Source: Bacteroidales bacterium
Lineage (GTDB): Bacteria; Bacteroidota; Bacteroidia; Bacteroidales; Bacteroidaceae
Assembly: GCA_004557285.1 (NCBI GenBank)
Contig: SFEK01000023.1
Span: forward strand, 1-19,778
Length of the DNA stretch: 19,778 nt
Direction of reading: 5' to 3'
Shown here: positions 14,989 to 19,778 of the stretch, piece by piece
Numbering within the stretch: the first letter of the stretch is position 1
Layout: the number at the start of each line of letters is the position of its first letter
Position numbers and translations under genes: made by a program
The notes under the pieces: generated by a model
Databases searched by the model: none
Seen by the model: the letters and a program-made list of their open reading frames with translations, nothing else
Told to the model about the DNA's origin: nothing

Positions 14989-15945
14989 ATGAAGATAATT
15001 GTTTTAGACGGATATAGTGTCAATCCCGGCGACTTGTCGTGGAAAGCACTTCAGGCGCTGGGCGAGGTGACCGTGTATGAGCGTACCGCTGCCCACGAGG
15101 TGCCGGCCAGAGCAGAAGGTGCACAAATGCTGCTCACCAACAAGGTGGTCATTGACAGGCCACTGATGGAACAACTGCCTCAACTGAAATATATTGGCGT
15201 GTTGGCCACGGGTTACAATGTGGTGGATATCGAAGCGGCCAAAAGCCGAGGTATTACCGTAACCAATATTCCTGCCTACAGCACCGACAGCGTGGTGCAG
15301 ATGACCTTTGCCCACTTGCTCAACATCATGACACGGGTGTCGCACTATGCCACAGCCAACAGAAACGGCAAATGGTGCGAGAGCAAGGATTTCTGCTATT
15401 GGGACACTCCTCTCAACGAGTTGTCGGGCAAGACTCTCGGTGTGGTGGGTCTTGGACACATCGGCTACAAAGTGGCCTGTATCGCACGGGATTTCGGCAT
15501 GGATGTGTTTGCCTGCACCAGCAAAAATTCTGCCGACCTGCCTGAAGGTATCCAGAAAACCACCCTTGACGGTCTTTTCGGCATCAGCGATGTCATCACC
15601 CTGCATTGTCCGCTGACGGACAACACCCGTGAGATGATCAATAAGGAAACCCTTGCCAAGATGAAGCAAGGAGCAATACTCATCAACACCGGCCGAGGAC
15701 CTCTGGTCAACGAACAGGATGTGGCTGATGCGCTGAAAAGCGGACAACTTGCTGCCTATGGCGCTGATGTCATGAGTCAGGAACCTCCTGCCAAAGACAA
15801 TCCGCTGCTTGCCTTGTCCAACGCCTTCATCACTCCACATATCGCATGGGCCACCTATGAGGCGCGTACACGGCTTATGCGGATAGCCGCAGATAACGTG
15901 AAGGCATTTATCGAGGGTAATCCACAAAACGTGGTGAGCCGATGA
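14989..15945 (+). CDS. hprA: D-2-hydroxyacid dehydrogenase, probable glycerate dehydrogenase/hydroxypyruvate reductase
   Basis: NAD(P)-dependent cytoplasmic oxidoreductase, probably interconverting D-glycerate and hydroxypyruvate. Seen: a catalytic-domain N-terminus ending in GVLATGYNVVD (70-80), the dinucleotide-binding VVGLGHIG (152-159), Arg236 in NTGRGPLVN, Glu265 in SQEPP, and the catalytic His284 in TPHIAWAT. These form the Arg-Glu-His set of the D-isomer dehydrogenase family. Its 318 residues are full length with no ACT domain, so it is not a long-form SerA. The usual Asp at the end of the second Rossmann strand is absent (ACTSKN at 175-180), leaving cofactor choice open. The substrate is inferred from similarity to HprA-like enzymes and is less certain than the family. 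Its stop overlaps the next start (ATGA). Confidence 0.88.
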   Translation: MKIIVLDGYSVNPGDLSWKALQALGEVTVYERTAAHEVPARAEGAQMLLTNKVVIDRPLMEQLPQLKYIGVLATGYNVVDIEAAKSRGITVTNIPAYSTDSVVQMTFAHLLNIMTRVSHYATANRNGKWCESKDFCYWDTPLNELSGKTLGVVGLGHIGYKVACIARDFGMDVFACTSKNSADLPEGIQKTTLDGLFGISDVITLHCPLTDNTREMINKETLAKMKQGAILINTGRGPLVNEQDVADALKSGQLAAYGADVMSQEPPAKDNPLLALSNAFITPHIAWATYEARTRLMRIAADNVKAFIEGNPQNVVSR

Positions 15946-16568
15946 TAACATTTGTTTCGGTCATCGAGTTTTTGGGAACATTGGCTTTTGCCATTTCAGG
16001 CATCAGATGGGCTGCCTATAAGAAATTCGACTGGTTTGGAGGTTATGTAGTGGGGTTGGCCACCGCTATTGGAGGAGGCACGATAAGAGATGTGATGCTC
16101 GGTGTGCCGCCGTTCTGGATGACCAATTCCATATATATAATATGTACAGGAGCGGCATTGGCAATAGCTATACGCTTCAAGAAAGTGTTGTTTCATTTTT
16201 CCAACACCTGGTTCTTGTTCGACACACTGGGACTGGGTCTATTTACCGTAGCGGGCATCGAAAAGACACTCAATGCCGGATATCCGCTTTGGGTGGCCAT
16301 CATCATGGGCACCATCACAGGAGCGGCAGGCGGCGTGATGCGCGACGTGTTCATCAACGAGGTGCCGCTCATCTTCCGCAAGGAGATTTATGCCATGGCA
16401 TGTATATTGGGTGGAGTGGCCTACAAGGTGTGCCAATGGATGGGGTGCGGCATCGAAGTGACGGCCATCGTGAGTTTTGCCACGGTGGTGTTTATTCGCC
16501 TCATGGCAGTGAAATACCATATCTCGCTGCCGCATCTCGACAACGGCGAGGATGAACAGCGTGAGTGA
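15942..16568 (+). CDS. TRIC/YicG-type (UPF0126) trimeric cation channel family membrane protein
   Basis: Small inner-membrane protein of the bacterial TRIC family, expected to form homotrimeric cation (mainly K+) channels. Seen: about seven hydrophobic segments in 208 residues and the two internal-repeat signatures, AIGGGTIRDVMLGVPPFW (42-59) and GAAGGVMRDVFINEVPLIF (127-145), which mark the two inverted three-helix halves. A charged C-terminal tail (NGEDEQRE) follows the last helix. Its ATG overlaps the hprA stop by 4 bases, so the two are translationally coupled, but no shared pathway is apparent. The physiological role of bacterial members is not well known. Confidence 0.9.
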   Translation: MITFVSVIEFLGTLAFAISGIRWAAYKKFDWFGGYVVGLATAIGGGTIRDVMLGVPPFWMTNSIYIICTGAALAIAIRFKKVLFHFSNTWFLFDTLGLGLFTVAGIEKTLNAGYPLWVAIIMGTITGAAGGVMRDVFINEVPLIFRKEIYAMACILGGVAYKVCQWMGCGIEVTAIVSFATVVFIRLMAVKYHISLPHLDNGEDEQRE

Positions 16569-16606
16569 AGGTTTTTGCACATTGGATGAAAAAGATTATC
16601 CAAACG

Positions 16607-16638
16607 TTTGTTTAAATGGCTAAAAATTAGTATTTTTG
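16607..16638 (+). promoter_or_regulatory. Promoter of pheT
   Basis: TTTG (16607-16610), 20 bases, then TATTTTTG (16631-16638): a full consensus match. The predicted leader is about 32 bases. The -33 box is the right half of a 10-base palindrome, CAAACGTTTG (16601-16610). Confidence 0.8.
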
Positions 16639-16675
16639 CGCCCGATTAGCGTGAATGTAAAAAAATTGTATATCA

Positions 16676-19135
16676 ATGAATATATCTTACAAATGGCTTA
16701 AAGAGTACGTGGACTTCAATCTTTCACCACAGGAAGTGTGCGACGCTCTTACCTCTGAGGGGCTTGAAGTTGGCGCTCTCGAAGAGGTGCAAAGCATCAA
16801 AGGCGGTCTTAAAGGCTTATATGTGGGTAAAGTGCTGACATGCGAGCTTCACCCGAATTCTGACCACCTGCATGTGACAACCGTTGACCTTGGTAAAGAA
16901 TCTCCGTCGCAAATCGTATGCGGCGCTCCTAATGTGGCCGCAGGACAGAAAGTGATTGTGGCAGACCTGGGATGTGTGCTCTATGATGGCGACAAGGAAT
17001 TTGTCATCAAGAAATCCAAACTGCGTGGCGTGGAGAGTTTCGGCATGATTTGTGCTGAAGACGAAATCGGTGTGGGCAACAGTCACGATGGTATCATCGT
17101 ATTGCCCGAAGACGCTCCTGTGGGTCAGTCTGCCGCCGAATATTACCATCTGGAGAGCGACTGGCTGATTGAGGTGGACATCACTCCCAACCGTGCTGAT
17201 GCCCTCTCGCATTGGGGCGTGGCACGCGACCTGTATGCCTGGCTTGTGCAGAATGGTTATGAAACAGCGCTTCATCGTCCCGACTGCGAGGCTTTCGTGG
17301 TGGACAATGAGGACATGCCCATCGAAGTGACCATCGAAAATCAGGAGGCCTGCAGGCGTTATGCCTGTGTGAGCGTGACAGGATGCGAGGTGAAGGAAAG
17401 TCCTGACTGGCTGAAGAACAAGTTGCGTACCATTGGCGTGCGCCCCATCAACAACATCGTTGACATTACCAATTATGTGATGATGGCTTACGGACAGCCC
17501 TTGCATTGCTTTGATGCAGACATGGTGACCGGTCATCACATTGTAGTGAAAACCATGCCAGAGGGTACACCATTCGTTACACTTGATGGAGAGGAACATA
17601 AGCTCAGCGACCGCGACTTGGCCATCTGCAACACTCAGGAACCCATGTGTATCGCCGGCGTGTTTGGCGGAAAGGGCAGCGGCACCTATGACAGCACGAC
17701 CAATGTGGTGCTCGAAAGCGCTTACTTCCATCCCACATGGATAAGAAAAAGCGCACGCCGTCATGGCTTGAGTACTGATGCCTCGTTCCGCTTTGAGCGT
17801 GGCGTTGACCCCAACGGCACCGTCTATGCCTTGAAACAGGCTGCCATCCTCTGCAAGCAACTGGCCGGTGGCAAGGTGTCCATGCAAATCAAGGATGTTT
17901 ATCCAGACCCCGTGCCCAACTTCGAGGTATCTTTGAAATATGACTATGTCAACACGCTCATCGGCAAGGTGATACCTGCTGAAACGGTGAAGAGCATCGT
18001 GACCAGTCTTGAGATGACAATCGAGAGTGAAACGGCTGAAGGTATTCAACTCAGCATACCTCCTTATCGTACCGACGTGCAGCGTCCATGCGATGTCGTG
18101 GAAGACATCCTGCGCATCTATGGATATAACAATGTGGAAATTCCAACCCAGCTGAAAAGCTCGCTCGTCATCAAGGGTGATGAAGATGTCAAGTATAAAT
18201 TGCAAAACCTTGTGTCTGAACAGCTTGTAGGCGAAGGATTCAATGAAATATTGAACAACTCGCTCACCAAGTCGGCTTATTACGACAACATGGAAGGCAT
18301 GGCCGACAACCTGGTGAAAATCATGAACCCGCTGAGCTCCGACCTTAACGTGCTGAGAGCTTCGATGCTTTTCGGTGGATTGGAGAGTGTGGCCTATAAT
18401 GCCAACCGCAAGAATCCCGACCTGCGTTTCTTTGAATTTGGCAATGTCTATCATTTCTCTCCTGAAAAGAAGAACACCGACAACCCGATGCTCGCTTATA
18501 AGGAGGAAACCCACCTTGCACTCTGGGTGACAGGCCGACGTGTGGCTGGCAGTTGGGCTCATGCCGATGAGGATGCTACATTCTATGAACTGAAGGCATA
18601 TGTCGATAACATTTTCCGCCGCATCGGATTGGCACAGGGTGCCTTTGTGACGGAGAGTGGAGACAGCCAGCTCTACCAACACAGCATCGTGTTGAGAAAC
18701 CGAGGCGGTAAGGAACTGGCAACTCTCGGCATCGTCAGTAAGAAACTGCAGAAGGCTGCAGGCATCGACAATACTGTCTATTATGCCGACATCAACTGGA
18801 CACTCGTCACTAAGGCTGTGCGCAAAAACGTGGTGAGCTTCCGCGAGATTTCCAAATATCCTGCCGTGAGCAGAGACCTCGCCTTGTTGCTTGACAAAGA
18901 GGTGAAGTTTGAAGCCATTGAACGTGTGGCACGACAGACGGAAAAGAAACTGCTGAAGAGTGTCGAGCTGTTTGACGTCTACGAGGGCAAAAACCTGCCT
19001 GAGGGCAAGAAGAGCTATGCCGTTAACTTTATCCTGCTCGACGAAAGCAAAACCCTCAACGACAAGCAGATTGATGCCATCATGAACAAGCTCATCGCCA
19101 ACCTGAAGAAGGAACTTAAAGCAGAATTGCGATAA
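16676..19135 (+). CDS. pheT: Phenylalanine--tRNA ligase beta subunit
   Basis: Large subunit of the cytoplasmic (alpha-beta)2 phenylalanyl-tRNA synthetase, carrying tRNA recognition and editing. Seen in order: N-terminal MNISYKWLKEYV; an EMAP/OB-type tRNA-binding domain (about 42-150) with HPNSDHLHVTTVDLG; DITPNRADALSHWGVARDL (168-186); the B3/B4 editing region (about 215-390) with GVRPINNIVDITNYVM and CIAGVFGG; B5 (about 410-480) with PPYRTDVQRPCDVVEDILR; the inactive catalytic-like core; and a C-terminal ferredoxin-like anticodon-binding domain (about 725-819) with EISKYPAVSRDLALLLD. Its 819 residues are typical of Bacteroidota. The alpha subunit gene pheS is not adjacent within the window. 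Confidence 0.97.
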   Translation: MNISYKWLKEYVDFNLSPQEVCDALTSEGLEVGALEEVQSIKGGLKGLYVGKVLTCELHPNSDHLHVTTVDLGKESPSQIVCGAPNVAAGQKVIVADLGCVLYDGDKEFVIKKSKLRGVESFGMICAEDEIGVGNSHDGIIVLPEDAPVGQSAAEYYHLESDWLIEVDITPNRADALSHWGVARDLYAWLVQNGYETALHRPDCEAFVVDNEDMPIEVTIENQEACRRYACVSVTGCEVKESPDWLKNKLRTIGVRPINNIVDITNYVMMAYGQPLHCFDADMVTGHHIVVKTMPEGTPFVTLDGEEHKLSDRDLAICNTQEPMCIAGVFGGKGSGTYDSTTNVVLESAYFHPTWIRKSARRHGLSTDASFRFERGVDPNGTVYALKQAAILCKQLAGGKVSMQIKDVYPDPVPNFEVSLKYDYVNTLIGKVIPAETVKSIVTSLEMTIESETAEGIQLSIPPYRTDVQRPCDVVEDILRIYGYNNVEIPTQLKSSLVIKGDEDVKYKLQNLVSEQLVGEGFNEILNNSLTKSAYYDNMEGMADNLVKIMNPLSSDLNVLRASMLFGGLESVAYNANRKNPDLRFFEFGNVYHFSPEKKNTDNPMLAYKEETHLALWVTGRRVAGSWAHADEDATFYELKAYVDNIFRRIGLAQGAFVTESGDSQLYQHSIVLRNRGGKELATLGIVSKKLQKAAGIDNTVYYADINWTLVTKAVRKNVVSFREISKYPAVSRDLALLLDKEVKFEAIERVARQTEKKLLKSVELFDVYEGKNLPEGKKSYAVNFILLDESKTLNDKQIDAIMNKLIANLKKELKAELR

Positions 19136-19202
19136 TTCCCCTCATGGATTGACCTTGGACAATCAACATACGAATGACGGAAAATTTTAAAATAATATTA
19201 AT

Positions 19203-19778
19203 ATGGGAAGAGCATTTGAATATCGTAAAGCTACGAAATTGAAGAGATGGGGACACATGGCCAAGACTTTTACCCGTCTCGGAAAGCAAATCGCCATTGC
19301 CGTCAAGGCTGGCGGTCCAGAACCTGAAAACAACCCCACATTGCGCTCGGTCATTGCTAACTGCAAGCGCGAAAACATGCCTAAGGACAACATTGAGCGT
19401 GCCATCAAAAACGCTATGGGTAAAGACCAGAGCGACTACAAAGAGGTGACCTACGAGGGATATGGCCCTCATGGTATCGCCATCTTTGTTGACACGCTGA
19501 CCGACAACACCACACGCACCGTGGGTGACGTGCGCTCGGTGTTCAACAAATTCAGCGGCACGCTGGGCACAACAGGCTCATTGGCCTATCTCTTTGACCA
19601 CAAGTGTGTGTTCACCTTCAAGAAAAAGGATGGTCTCGACATGGAAGAACTGGTGCTCGAACTCATCGATCTCAATGTGGAGGACGAATACGACGAGGAC
19701 GAGGAAGAAGGTACAATCACCATTTATGGCGACCCCAAGAGCTATGCTCAGATTCAGAAATTCCTTGAGGAACAGGGA
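19203..19778 (+). CDS. YebC/PmpR-TACO1 family protein (3' end cut by window)
   Basis: The frame is open from ATG 19203 to the last base (192 codons), so the gene runs off the right edge; family members are about 240 residues. Seen: MGRAFEYRKATKLKRWGHMAKTF as start, GKQIAIAVKAGGPEPENNPTL, ENMPKDNIERAIKNA, EGYGPHGIAIFVDTLTDNTTRT, and FNKFSGTLGTTGSLAYLF, the standard YebC blocks. Members have been described both as DNA-binding regulators (PmpR) and as ribosome-associated factors that help translate proline-rich stretches (the TACO1/YebC line); sequence alone does not choose. An acidic run (EDEYDEDEEEG) sits in the third domain. It starts 67 bases after pheT with no clear promoter between, so co-transcription with pheT is likely. 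Confidence 0.93.
   Translation, partial: MGRAFEYRKATKLKRWGHMAKTFTRLGKQIAIAVKAGGPEPENNPTLRSVIANCKRENMPKDNIERAIKNAMGKDQSDYKEVTYEGYGPHGIAIFVDTLTDNTTRTVGDVRSVFNKFSGTLGTTGSLAYLFDHKCVFTFKKKDGLDMEELVLELIDLNVEDEYDEDEEEGTITIYGDPKSYAQIQKFLEEQG

Noticed and set aside
16817..18682. Minus-strand open frame of 621 codons
   Set aside because: It lies wholly antisense to pheT, whose domains read continuously. The translation is rich in His, Val and Ala without family motifs, typical of a shadow frame in this codon usage.

Overview
The window looks like chromosomal DNA of a Bacteroidota bacterium, most likely a Prevotella/Segatella-type member of the Bacteroidales. The evidence is four promoters matching the Bacteroidota pattern (a TTG or TTTG box, 19-20 bases, then TAnnTTTG), the near absence of Shine-Dalgarno sequences, a long-form PPi-dependent phosphofructokinase, a surface lipoprotein with an acidic export signal, and a TonB receptor paired with a surface beta-propeller. 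No mobile element, tRNA, rRNA or CRISPR array was seen. Gene calls rest on reading protein motifs; no database search was run.

Layout. Positions 14-2588 (+) hold pfp (PPi-phosphofructokinase), a hairpin terminator, and a membrane-anchored GH25 lysozyme-like protein. Positions 2609-11682 (-) form one B12 locus. From 5' to 3' it runs: promoter, cobalamin riboswitch, BtuB-type TonB receptor, BtuG-type surface beta-propeller lipoprotein, BtuF-type binding lipoprotein, BtuC-type permease, cobyric acid synthase, threonine-phosphate decarboxylase and CbiB. Positions 11734-13482 (-) hold a two-gene unit, a YafV/Nit2-type omega-amidase followed by an unrecognised acidic-tailed protein, closed by a good terminator. 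Positions 13500-19778 (+) hold rarA, a 2-hydroxyacid dehydrogenase overlapping a TRIC/YicG-type channel gene, pheT, and the first 192 codons of a yebC-family gene cut by the window edge.

How the genes work together. The B12 locus reads as a corrinoid capture-and-finish cassette. BtuG and BtuB would take corrinoid at the cell surface, BtuF and BtuC would move it across the inner membrane, and CbiP, CobD and CbiB would amidate the corrin ring and attach the aminopropanol arm. One riboswitch in front of all seven genes would turn them down when B12 is plentiful. No BtuD ATPase and no nucleotide-loop genes (cobU, cobS, cobT, cobC) are present, so these must come from elsewhere.

The only gene-free stretch over 300 bases is 11438-11794. 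It holds the btuB leader with its riboswitch, the operon promoter, and the terminator of the upstream amidase unit. The other gaps are short: 13418-13539 carries divergent promoters, 14815-14988 carries two small tandem repeats and a promoter, and 16569-16675 carries the pheT promoter.
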